Source: Ancistrus triradiatus
Lineage: Eukaryota > Chordata > Actinopteri > Siluriformes > Loricariidae
Length of the DNA stretch: 64,000 nucleotides
NCBI GenBank assembly: GCA_025084515.1
Contig: JAJAGP010000861.1
Span: 124,001 to 188,000 of the forward strand
Direction of reading: 5' to 3'
Position numbers and translations under genes: made by a program. Positions 37,331 through 49,600 of this stretch are shown in pieces. Every line of letters starts with the position of its first letter. Position 1 is the first letter of the stretch. Under the pieces are notes generated by a model. That model saw only the letters and a program-made list of their open reading frames with translations. It did not search any database and was not told where the DNA came from.

Positions 37331-38124
37331 ACACTAGGAATCTAGAATAATGAAGTTTAGTAATTCAGGTAACTGTTGGAATAACACCGAGGCTCTTCAG
37401 ACTCTGGCATGAACACTGCCTCTTGCCAATGAACACTGTACATTATTCTACGTATAACTGTATATGTAAGGATGAACAGCATTATGATAGCTATCATATA
37501 GTGAAAGCTAAAATCCGCCAAACTGTATGACAAAAGCAATCCAGTATAAGAATATGACAGGACTTGTGATCTAATCCTTTATCCGAAGGAATAAGCCCCT
37601 CACTGTCACTTTAATACTAGGTGTTCAATGACCAGGATGAACCATGTGGATCTCCATGCAAAGCTTTAAAAATCCACTCCTAGGGATCAGTACATACAAG
37701 TCCACAGTACATCTCTCATGAATGCCTGTTTGGATGCTAAACATGCATGTAAACACATAATAAGCTGGTAAAGCCCTTAATACTAAAGCTGACTGTATGT
37801 GCATAGATTTGGAGCAGCCCAGTTTGCATAGTATAGATCCCAACACGTCACTGCAGCCCTGGCGTTAAAGGACGGGTTCAATCTGACCAAAAAAGGATTT
37901 GATTGTCTCTAATCAATCTGTCCGAGTTGTGCTTGGTTAATTTAAACTAAAGCTATAAGGATAAAGTACCCAATAAGTAAAGAAACTCAAACTCTCCTAT
38001 ATACACAATAGTAGATACATAACATATCAGGTACCCAAAGCAGCACACCTTCACACAAACCACTGCTAACTACAGACTAATTTGAAGAATCATGCCGAGA
38101 TATTCCATTATATCACTTTATGTA
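37331..38124. other. Intergenic, nothing recognised
   Basis: AT-rich, non-coding; possibly part of the adam17 3' UTR if the distal AATAAA is used. Confidence 0.45.
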
Positions 38125-38644
38125 CACTACTGGGCAAAAGTCTTAGGTCACCATTAGATATATTGTTTTTCAGCAATGGTATAATGACTACACAACATAT
38201 TGTCGATGACTGGATCCAAAAATTTCAAACTCGCTCCATAATGCTCTTTTCCACTGACCTTCATTCCGATCTTTGTGAGCTTTAGCATATTTTCGCCTTT
38301 CCACCCTGTTCCCCTTCCGAAAAAAGTGGTTTCTTGGCAGCTACCTTTCCAAAAAGGCCATTCCTGATCAAGCTTCTCCAGACTGTAAAAGGGTCAACTT
38401 GGCATCCTGATGAAGCTGCCAGATGCTGCTATTGCTCAAGTGTAAGGGGAGGTCACTAAATACTTGCCACTGTAGCCTGTAGAAGCTGTTCTTTTCAGTT
38501 GTTTAATACTGCATACACATTCCCCATATTTTCTGGCTGTATTCTAATAAAGAGACTGAGAAATAATTATATATGGTCATTATACCATTGCTAAAACAAT
38601 GCTATAGCTAATCTAATGGTGGCCTAAGATGTTTGCAAAGTACC
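38125..38644. mobile_element. TA-type MITE, family E
   Basis: Starts CACTACTGGGCAAAAGTCTT after TA, ends near CTAATGGTGGCCTAAGATGT. Fragments of the family are at 21,322, 56,609 and 59,040. Confidence 0.75.
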
Positions 38645-38989
38645 ATATATGGATGTGTAGTGTGAATCTCCAGTTTCAACTTTGAGTGATGTGGATAAAC
38701 TGGTGCCCTGTCCAAGATGCACCTCTGTCTGAACCCAGTGAATTTTGGGTTAATGCTCCATACCCTCCCTGTGACTCTGACCTGGATAAGCAGGAGTAAA
38801 ACGGCATGCTTTGCTTGTGTAGTGAAACGTACACATATGTATGAATACAAAGCTGTTTGTTAGCATGTTTCTCAATTCGGTGGTCTGGTCTCACTGGGTT
38901 GGGAGGTTCTATGGATCATCATTAACTCATTTATTTTCTCATGCGCTGAAAAAGCCTCTGTCTAGCCAGCGACACAGGGCGCAAGGCAG

Positions 38990-39235
38990 GAACAACCCTA
39001 GACAGGGCACCAGTCCATCGTAGGGTACAAACACTCACACACTAAGGGCACTTTAGTATCACAAATTAACCTAACACCCATGTCTTTGAATGTGGGAGGA
39101 AACTGGAGCACGCAGAGTAAACCCACATGGACACAGTGAACTCTCCACACAGGCATGGGGTATGGGGTAGAGATCGAACTGAGGATCTCAGAGCTGTGAG
39201 GCGACAGTGTTAACCGGTGCACCACCATGCTGCAG
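38990..39235 (-). repeat. S2 dispersed repeat with tRNA-like head
   Basis: CAGTCCATCGTAGGGTACAA, CATGTCTTTGAATGTGGGAG and terminal GCACCACCATGCTGC; minus oriented and nearly complete. Confidence 0.8.
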
Positions 39236-39501
39236 TGGATGGTAATTAGGTCCTGATTAATACTGTACATCATGGAAGTGACGCTCAGTAGCTATACAGT
39301 GTGGCTTTCTAGGGGGCGCCAATCACTCACTCCCACGACTTTAAATTGAAGACTTTGACTGGCCTTCATGCCGGTTTTCTGCGGACTGGATGGGACTGTG
39401 CTTCAAACCTGAGCAGGGTCTTATGACCCATCTTATAGTGTGGTTTCTTCTAGTGCTTAGTGCTGCCTCAGGTGCTTGGAAGGCCCAAGGTGCAGAAAAA
39501 A

Positions 39502-39680
39502 AACTGGTGGCTTAGCAGTTAACGTACTGGATTATGGACCAGAAGGTCCAGGGTTCAAAACCCACCTCTGAAAGGCTGCCACTGTTGGGACCCTTAACCC
39601 ACAATTGCTTGGATTGTAAGAGTGTATCAGTCGCTCTGGATAAGGGTGTCTGCTAAATGAAATAAAAGTAAATGTAAACG
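39502..39680 (+). repeat. tRNA-derived SINE S1
   Basis: GGTGGCTTAGCAGTTAACGT (A-box region), GGGTTCAAAACCCACCTCTG (B box) and GGATAAGGGTGTCTGCTAAA. Confidence 0.88.
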
Positions 39681-40183
39681 AAAATGGGGGAATAAAGGGA
39701 AGGCTGGTTTAAGTGGAACCCATTCAGAACACCATCTACTTCGGCTACCGGGATCGTCATATCGTTACAGCAGGAGCTAGCAGTTCAGATAGCAGGTTAG
39801 GGGATTAAAGCCCTTATGTTTTACAGCCGAACTTTGGATAGACGTTCAGATTGCGGGACTTGATATGAAAAACGTTTTTACCATTATTTTTCACTATAGT
39901 TAAAGTGATTAGATTAATATATATCTGATATACTTTACATTGGCCTAATTTGAGACTGAACCCTTCCTTTAAAGCATTTTGTAAACAGTTTGTTCATCCC
40001 CTGTGTAGTCACAACGCTTGGGACCATGGGTTCTGGTATTTCTGAATACTCGGAAACAGTTACATAACCAGCAGCCCACGCTACTTACGCAAGCATTGCT
40101 TACACTGTTTTCAGGCTCCCTTATTATCACTTTTTAGGCTGAGTTAGGCTGGTGCAATCTCTCTCTATACCAAGCACACACAT
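39681..40183 (-). other. Proximal adam17 3' UTR, presumed
   Basis: Sequence directly after the adam17 stop on the minus strand. No AATAAA or ATTAAA in good context is seen here. Confidence 0.4.
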
Positions 40184-40552
40184 TCAGCACTCGGTCTCTT
40201 TGCGTTTGCTGTGCCCATGTGTCTTCGATCTGAAAGACCTCTCCAGATCGTTATCCCGGTTATCTGTGAGGTCCTCGAACGATCGCAGCGCGTTGGTGCG
40301 GGTGCTGAAGTCCTCTTCCAGTACCTGCTCGTCCAGACGCGAGTCGTAGCTGGGGTCCTCCTGGATGGTGGCCATGCGCAGAGGCTCGGAACCAGGCAGC
40401 GAACCAGGGGTCGGAGTTGCCATGATGCCTGAAGTCGGAGGGAATGGGGGGGTGGTGCTCTGAAAGCGTGGGACCGCAGAGAGACCCGAGGAGGAGGGAG
40501 GTTTGAAGATGCGCACCGAGGCTGAATCGAGGCTACTCAGCATTTCTGCATT
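40184..40552 (-). CDS. adam17: adam17 exon 19, terminal coding exon
   Basis: Acceptor GCTTTCAG|AAT; stop codon at 40,184-40,186. Encodes NAEMLSSLDSASVRIFKPP, a proline/serine-rich stretch, TIQEDPSYDS (the region holding the regulatory Thr), SFEDLTDN and the terminal KRKETEC. A (TG)n tract begins 8 nt upstream of the splice site. Confidence 0.95.
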   Translation of the reverse strand, partial: NAEMLSSLDSASVRIFKPPSSSGLSAVPRFQSTTPPFPPTSGIMATPTPGSLPGSEPLRMATIQEDPSYDSRLDEQVLEEDFSTRTNALRSFEDLTDNRDNDLERSFRSKTHGHSKRKETEC

Positions 40553-40557
40553 CTGAA

Positions 40558-40617
<60 letters not shown>

Positions 40618-43600
40618 TGGTAAACATATGTTTAGGAGCCATTTCTATTGGCATAATGATTACTGTATAGCTCATTAATGTTACACTTGCACCTAGAGGT
40701 ACTGTGGATTGGAATAATCTCAGTCAGCAAGGGCTGATGGCTTGTGCCCGGCCCTGCGCTCTTGTTAGCTAGCTTTGTCAAACTCCACAAATTCACCAGG
40801 GTGATGCTGTTTTAAATGTCTCGTTAAATTCGTTGTTCTGAACGTGTTTGGAGATGTTCCTCCACGGCTTATTTTTGCTATGTACAGTGGAGCAAAATGT
40901 ATTTAGTCAGCCACTGATTGTGCAAGATCTCCTACTTCCAAAGATGAGAGAGATCTGTAATTTTCATCAGAGGTACACTTCAACTATGAGAGACAAAATG
41001 AGAAAAAAATCCAGGAAATCACCAGCCTGGTGCAGGTCTACAATTTTCGTCCTGGTGTCCCAACAGCTCTTTGGTCTTGGCCATGGTCGAGTTTGGAGTC
41101 TGACTGTTTGAGGCTGTGGACAGGTGTCTTTTATACAGATAACGAGGTCAAACAGGTGCCATTAATACAGGTAATGATTGGAGGACAGAAGAGCTTCTTA
41201 AAGAAGTTACAGGTCTGTGAGAGCCAGCAATCTCGCTTGTTTGTGGGTGACCAAATACTTATTTTCCACCATGATCTACAATTAAATTCTTTAAACATCC
41301 TACAATGTTATTTCCTGGATTTTTTTTTCTAATTTTGTCTCTTATAGTTGAAGTGTACCTATGATGAAAATTACAGTCCTCTCTGATCTTTCTAAGTCAA
41401 AAAACTTGCACAATCAGTGGCTGACTAAATACTTTTTGGCCCACTGTATGTATATTGCAAGCCACATGGATATACAGTGGTACTTGAAAGTTTGTGATCC
41501 CTTTAGAATTTTCTACATTTCTGCATAAATATGACCTAAATCCATCAGATTTTCACACAAGTCCTAAAAGTAGATAAAGAGAACCCAGTTAAACAAATGA
41601 GACAAAAATATTATACTTGGTCATTTATTTATTGGGGAAAAAAGATCCAATATTACATATTAGTGAGTGGCAAAAGTATGTGAACCTCTAGGATTAGCAG
41701 ATAATTTGAAGGTGAAATTAGAGTCAGGTGTTTTCAGTCAATGGGATGCCAATCAGGTGTGAGTGGGCACCCTGTTTTATTTAAAGAACAAGGATCTATC
41801 AAAGTCTGCTCTTCACATCACGTTTGTGGAAGTGTATCATAGCACGAACAAAGCAGATTTCTGAGGACTTCAAAAGTCGTTGATGCTCATCAGGCTGGAA
41901 AAGGTTACAAAACCATCTCTAAAGAGTTTGGACTCCACCAATCCACAGTCAGACAGATTGTGTACAAATGGAGGAAATTCAAGACCATTGTTACCAGGAG
42001 TGGTCGACAAACAAAGATCACTCCAAGAGCAAGGCGTGTAATAGTATTGGTGAGGTCACAAAAGGCCCCAGGGTAACTTCTAAGCAACTGAAGGCCTCTC
42101 TCACATTGGCTAATGTTAATGTTCATGAGTCCACCATCATAAGAACACTGAACAACAATGGTGTGCATGGCAGGGTTGCAAGGAGAAAGCCACTGCTCTC
42201 TAAAAAGAACATTGCTGCTCGTCTGCAGTTTGCTAAAGATCACATGGACAAGCCAGAAGGCTATTGGAAGAAAGTTTTGTGGATGGATGAGACCAGAATA
42301 GAACTTTTTTTGGTTTAAAAGAAAAGCGTTATGTTTGGAGAAAGGAAACACTGCATTCCAGCATAAGAACCTTATCCCATCTGTGAAACATGGTGGTGGT
42401 AGGATCATGGTTTTGGCCTGATTTGCTGCATCTGGGCCAGGACGGCTTGCCATCATTGATGGAACAATGAATTCTGAATTATATCAGAGAATTCTAAAGG
42501 AAAAGGTCAGGGACATCTGTCCATGAACTGAATCTCAAGAGAAGGTGGGGTCATGCAGCAAGACAACGACCCTAAGCACACAAGTCGTTCTTACCAAAGA
42601 ATGGGTTAAAGAAGAAGAATAAAGTTCATGTTTTGTAATGGCCAAGTCAAAGTCCTGACCTTAATCCAATCAAATGTTGTGGAAGGACCTGAAGTGAGCA
42701 GTTAATGTGAGGAAACCCCACCAACATCCCAGAGTTGAAGCTGTTCTGTACGGAGGAATGGGCTAAAATTCCTCCAAGCCGGTGTGCAGGACTGATCAAC
42801 AGCTACAGGAAACGTTAGTTGCAGTTATTGCTGCACAGGGGGGTCTCACCAGATACGGAAAGCAAAGGTTCACATACTTTTGCCACTCACTAATATGTAA
42901 TATTGGATAATTTTCCTCAATAAATAAATCCACCAAGTATAATATTTTTGTCTCATTTGTTTAACTGGGTTCTCTTCATCTACTGTTAGGACTTGTATGA
43001 AAATCTTATGATGCTTTAGGTCATATTTATACGGAAATAAAGAAAATTCTAAAGGTTTTACAAACTTTCAAGCACCACTGTATACTGCCACATCGCACAG
43101 TCCTAGTCCCCGCCAAGAATGTAGACTATTAGCATATGATTATCTTTACTTACACTGGGGTAAAATAGTGATCTTGTGTTCAGCTCAAACTGCTGGTCAA
43201 GCTTCTTATCCTGCACATATGAGAGAAAATCATCAGCAACTGGATCCTTAAACTGCATAAAGCCACCATCTCCGATGTGCAACTTACCACACAGTGGACC
43301 AGTATACTGAGGGGGATCCAGAAAACCAGGGAGAAGACCACCACTGAGCCCACAATGTTATCAGCCAAAAACTTCCCTGTGGAAAACAAGCACCTCTTAC
43401 ACACCTGCTCTCCAAATTAGAGATCTGCTGAAAATACCCATCAGAAGATGAGTACACTGTGGTCATAAAGGGATGGACATGGTCAGCAGTAATACTCAGG
43501 TAGGCTGTGGTGTTAAACAACGCTTAATTGGTATTAAGGGGCCCAAAGTGTGTTAAGCAAATATCCCCCACACCTTTACACCTTCACCCAGCAGCCTGAA

Positions 43601-46600
43601 CTGGTGATACAAGGTGGGATGGATCCATGCTTTCATGATGTTTACATCAGACTGAGACTCGTCAGACCAAGCCATGTGTTTCCAACCTTCTATCCTGTGC
43701 GATCCTGTGGGAACTGTAGCTGCAGATGCCTGTTCTTAGCTGACAGGAGCGATACACAGTGAGGTTGTCTACTGCTGTAGCCCATCTGCTTCAAGGCTCA
43801 AAGTCTTGTGCATTCATCTCAAACCAGTCTGGATGCCAGGGGTTAGAGGAGATTGGCCAGATTTTTTTTTTCATCCAGAGAAGTTCCACTGACTGGATGT
43901 TTTCTCTTTTTCAGACCATTCTCTGTAAACCCTAGCGATGGTTGTGCATGAGAATCCTCAAATACTCAAACCAGCCCGTCTAGCACCAACAACGATGTCA
44001 TGTTCAAAGTCACTTATATCACCTTTCTTCCCCTTTCTGATGCTTGGTTTGCACTTCTGCAGATCTTCACCATGTCTACATGACTAAATGCATTGAGTTG
44101 CTCACATGTAACTGGCTGATTAGATATCTGTATTAACAAGCAGTTGAACAGGTTTACGTAATAAAGTGGCCGGTGAGTGTATATTTACTTACTGTATGTT
44201 AGTAGTTAAAGTATTTCTATTATTTGAGGTGTTTTGTTTTCAATACAGTACATTTCAAAGTAAATACTTGTACTTTCGACTACATTTATAAAATGTCCAC
44301 TGTTACTCGTTACTGAGTATTGGGAATGTCGTGCTAATTTAACTGCATTGTCGGTGTTTAACTGCCTGTTCAGTGTGTTCAAAAGTTCAGGTTTGGTTTC
44401 ATTTCGGTGCATCACTACTTCATTCAGTATAAAATTCAATTATATCTGGAATGTGGCAAGCTGTGTTCATAAAGTTACTCACCAAAAGTGTTAATGTTCA
44501 GCTTCTCTATGAAATCCCATAACCTCTCTATAACATCCTGCACCTGCTTCATGCATTTGCCCTGCAAGGAAGAGAAATCCTATTAAAGGTCATCAATGTG
44601 TATTATATTTTTGACGTAAGTAACAGTGTAGAGTGTCCACCATATTCCTCAATGTCATGTCACTAATTGGATTTGTACTTTACAACCAGCCAATAGTCTC
44701 ATAGAAATGTGTGTTTTTTTTACCAAAAAAAGTTCTATTTTGGTTTCATCTGACCACATGATATTCTCCCAATCCTCTTCTGGATCATCCATATGCTCTC
44801 TGGCAAACTCCACACGGGCCTGGACATGTACTGGCTTAAGCAGGGGGACACTCCTGGCACTGCAGGATCTGAGTCCCTCTCGGCGTAGTGTGTTAATGAT
44901 GGTAGCCTTGTTACTTTGGTCCCAGCTCTCTGCAGGTCATTCATCAGGTCCCTCCGTGTAGTTCTGGGATTTTTGCTCACTGTTGTCATAATCATTTTGA
45001 CCCCATGGGATAAGATCTTGTGTGGAAGTGAGATTATCAATGGGCTTGTATGTCTTCCATTTTCTTACAATTGCTCCCACAGTTGATGTATTCATACCAA
45101 CCTGCTTGCCTATTGTAGATTCACTCTTCCCAGCCTGGTGCAGGTCTACAATTTTCTTCCTGGTGTCTTTCGACAGCTCTTTGGTCTTGGCCATGGTTGA
45201 GTTTGGAGTCTGACTGTTTGAGGCTGTGGACATGTGTCTTTTATACAGATAACGAGGTCACACAGGAGCCATTAATACAGGTAACGAGTGGAGGACAGAA
45301 GAGCTTCTTAAAGAAGAAGTTACAGGTCTGTGAGAGCCAGAAATCTTGCTTGTTTGTGGGTGACCAAATACTTATTTTCCACCATGATTTACAATTAAAT
45401 TCTTTAAAAATCCTTCAATGTGATTTCCTGGATTTTTTTTCTCATTTTGTCTCTCATAGTTGGAGTGTAGCCATGATAAAAATTACAGACCTCGCTCATC
45501 TTTCTAAGTAGGAGAACTTGCACAATCAGTGGCTTTTTTGCCCCACAGTAATAAATAAAACAATAAATATAATAACAGAGAATATGAGTAAGTACTGGCA
45601 TTATTTAATCCAGTAAACAGAGACACTAAGTTCTCATGTCGTCATTGGGTAAGTTTTGATGGTGTGCCATTCTAAAGCTATGAAGACTGGAACTGATGAC
45701 GGAAGAGCAGCTGAAACAGAACTGGTTTGTCTTTGTAGGAAGTAATTATGGGAAGTCTACGTGTCAGCAGGAAGGCACTCACCCCTCCATCACAGAAGCC
45801 CACAGTGCAGGGTTTGCCCTTTCGCAGGTACAGGAAGTTTTCGTTCGCATCCTGATATGGGGAGCAAACGCCAGTCTTACTGCGACAGCACACCATACAC
45901 GAGCGGTCGGTCTCTGTGAGGTTTAAAGGAAGGACAGAAGGTCCGGATTAAACCATAGCAGGCTCAGAGCAATCATTCCATCTCCAAGTTACAGTTGAAA
46001 TCTGACCATTGCAAGCGCACGACTGCAGGTTCATGACTGCCTCACAGAACGGTATACACTCTCCGTTCAGACACTGGCCACTGTCCACACACGTGGTGTT
46101 ATCTGGGAGGTTCCCTGGAGGAGGACACTCGCTGCTGAAACCTATCAATAAAAAGGAAATCAATTAGAAGCTAGCAGCTACAGCCAAGTCATTATTTATT
46201 CATTGCTTATTTGGCAAAAGTAAACTCTTTATGCAGTATACATGATACTCTACAGGGGCATCTACAGGAGCTTCTACAGGAGCTCTCCAGGTCTGTGTCA
46301 TGTCACATAACCAGTCCCCAGAAATGAGTGGGCCCTTAAATTAAGGACCCTTGGCGAGGTAGAATTTAGGAACACACACATTGCTAGAAGAGTGAAGTTT
46401 GTCGGATCAAAAACCTTCATTGATGATGCTCAAAAGGCTTTATTGTGCATCCTCACTGTTTTTAATGGATATTTCTGTAAATTAATCCAAGTATAGTTCC
46501 TTAACTGAACAGAAGAGAAAATAAGCTCGGAGTTACAGTCCTGTTCGAGTTTACCACATGCATAACACCAGGAGTAATGAAATACTGCATAATACTACTA

Positions 46601-49600
46601 CTAGTGCAATAGACAATGACTTCACACTGATTAGATATGGCTCACCTGTACAGTAGGACATGCCCTTACAGGTGGCGTTGATGGGCTCCTGGCACGGTTT
46701 ACCCATCTTCTCATACATGCAGTTTCTGCAGCATGCACTGTTCCTATCACTGCTCACAGAACAAGAGATAGAAAGGACAGAAAGACTGGATGTACTTTCA
46801 TAATTAAACCAGACATGAAGAGCAGAATTAATCTAATGTAGTGACACTTCAAGTTTTATTCAACTGCATTATTTGTTCTATGTACAATCACCAGATACAG
46901 GTAAAAACAGCTACACAAATATTTTCCAACCGAATCGCCATAGCATTCAAGTGATTACTCCAGATAAGAATTTGAACATGTACTGAGAAAGGAAGTGGAA
47001 TTTGTTTACTTTGGGCAGTCAGTGAACATCTAACAGGGACACACGTTTGACCAGAGTGGGCACGTAACTTGCGAGCCTCTGGCAAGGCAGAACTAAGGAA
47101 CACACAAACGGCCATAATCTTTCCCATAGCAGAAGCCTCAGTCTTTCCTGTACCAAATCCATCTATTCCGATTCCCATTTCGATTTTTACATACAATTGG
47201 CCGATTCCAAATTTGACTGATTTGAGATTTTCTTTCTGATTCAAGTTACAAATGGCAGCATATAGAAACATATTTGTTCCACTTTCCTTTAACTGAAACT
47301 TCTTCATTGCTAAAGAAAGATAGCAGGGGCTGCTGGCTTGTGTCTGGCTCTGTCCTTCAGCTTTGGCTTTAACCTCTTTGCCTTTTGTTAGTTTTGTCTA
47401 TTCCACATATGCAGTGGAGTGATGCTGACTTAAATGTCTCATTAAATTTGTTCTTCCAAACGTTTTCAGAGATGTTCCTCCACAGTTTACTCTGGCCATG
47501 CACAGCAAACAGCAATCGCTGTGAAGTAGCCTACTTCCACACTGAAGATATGGCTGTGTCTGAAATAGATACCTACTCCCTCATTAGTATCCCTACACCC
47601 TCATTAGTATCAGTATATAGGCCTAGAGAAAGACATTTAAGTAACACTGAAAAAACAATATCTAACACTTCATTATCAACGTACATTATCAGCAGTCTCA
47701 TAAACTGGCGAGTGGCTGAGCCATATTTAAAGCTCCGTACACACGAACTCAATTCTGAATTAAAGTTAGTAAAAGTACTGTGTTGTTCACATGTGGCTGT
47801 GTTTGTGCTGCTGTCGCCGTCGTGCCCTGTACAAGTGTAAATGTGACCGGAACAGAATCTGTTATATGAGACTGAAAGGCCGATCATACTAAAAAACAGC
47901 CATATTCCGGCCGAACAACGCATGTCTAGACGATGGGGGCTGAATCTATGGCCTCTGTTTCAAACTGTTAGTGCAAAACATTAACTTCTTAATGTATATA
48001 ATTCAAGCTCTCACTGATTGGACTACATTTCCAGACAGACAAACTGGAGGTTACCAATATAGTCATACAGGGGTATAAAAAGTTAGGAAAAGCATAATTA
48101 CCAGAATTCTTCTGTACTGCTTTAATGTTAGGACAATGGATAAAACTACATAAACCAGCTTTAAGACAACATTATCTCATATCTGTCTGCTGCAGGATTG
48201 AAATCACTGTCAAATGTTTACAGACGCAATTCCTCTGTTGAATGTTTAAACAGGTTTTAGTTCTGCCCATATGTTGACGCTACAGATGAGGTAGATAGAA
48301 AGTAGGGTAAAAACAGTGGTGTGTTCATTTCTGAAGCCCAAAGAGTCAGTGTTATGGTGCAGCCACATGGGGGTGCTCTACCTGCATTGTTTGTTAGGCT
48401 GCAGCTTGCAGTCGGAGGTACAGCAGGGGTCAGTGTGGAGGTGGACCAGGCCTGGGTCACACTCTTCTCCCTCCTCCACCCGCGAGTTCCCACACACCTT
48501 ACTGTTTCTCTCTTTAAAACACGAGGGACCCTTGTGCCTCAGCCGCTTCACTATGGACATTTTACTGCAGTTGGAAAACAGCTGTGAACAAACACCGACA
48601 CTGCTCACAAGACTTGTCAGAAAATAAAATTAAAAAAAAGTATTTATTACATTTTTCCAAAAGCTTTGCTTCCTGAAATAATAATTTCAAAAATTAGATT
48701 ACGATAGACAAAGATAATCACAAAACAAATGTATGATTTGCTGTATCACGTAGTAATCTGGAGAATCACAAACAATTTTCTTGGATTTATCCGGATTAAA
48801 CAGCTTTCAGTTTAACCGTGTAATGATACGGACACTATATGTTCAACTGAGCTTAAAACGTTCTGACATGGCTTTTCCATAGTTAAACCTTAACCATGTT
48901 CATCACTGACTACACAAAGAACAGCAGGGAAAAAGTCCCAAGTGTGAATGCAGTAAATATTCATTGACGTTGCACTTCTTGGTTATGTACGATTTAAGCA
49001 TGCTGTCGATCTGCTCAATGTCGTTTGGTGTTCTGTAGTTGCCAAGAAAACTCAAAAACATTCTCAAATGCATTCCACGTGGGTGTCACGGTGATGCAAA
49101 CAGTCACCACTAGCAGATCTTCGGACTCCCTCTCATCGATGACATGTCTCATTTGTAGACCAACAAAAATGCCCTCCATATTCCTGGCATCAGTTATTTT
49201 TGGAAACAGTCTATTTGATCCGTGTCCAATAGCAAATTGCATCCCATTGTTTGTGCATTGCTTTCACAAAGTTTTTCATCAATTTAAGTTTTATATGAAG
49301 AGAAGGATGAAGTATCTTTGTTGTGTCGACAAGTGGCTTCATGCTTATGGAGCAGCCAGTTCTTTTAATGTAATGTGACTCCTTGGCAAGGCTACCCCAT
49401 TCACAAAGAAAACAGCTGTACTTTGTATATTCAAGCTGCCTTCCTAGTAGCAGTGTCAATACTTTTAGATTAACACAGATTTTTAAGTAGTAACTGTTGT
49501 ACTGGGTGTGTTCCAATACTGTTATTGAAGGTTTCTTTCATGTGCACTTCATATCCAATGTGTACTGAATGGTGGAAATACCCATGTGTAACAGGACAAC

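Noticed and set aside
32475..40183. iah1 between cpsf3 and adam17
   Set aside because: No GDSL-type esterase motif or spliceable exon set was found in either strand.
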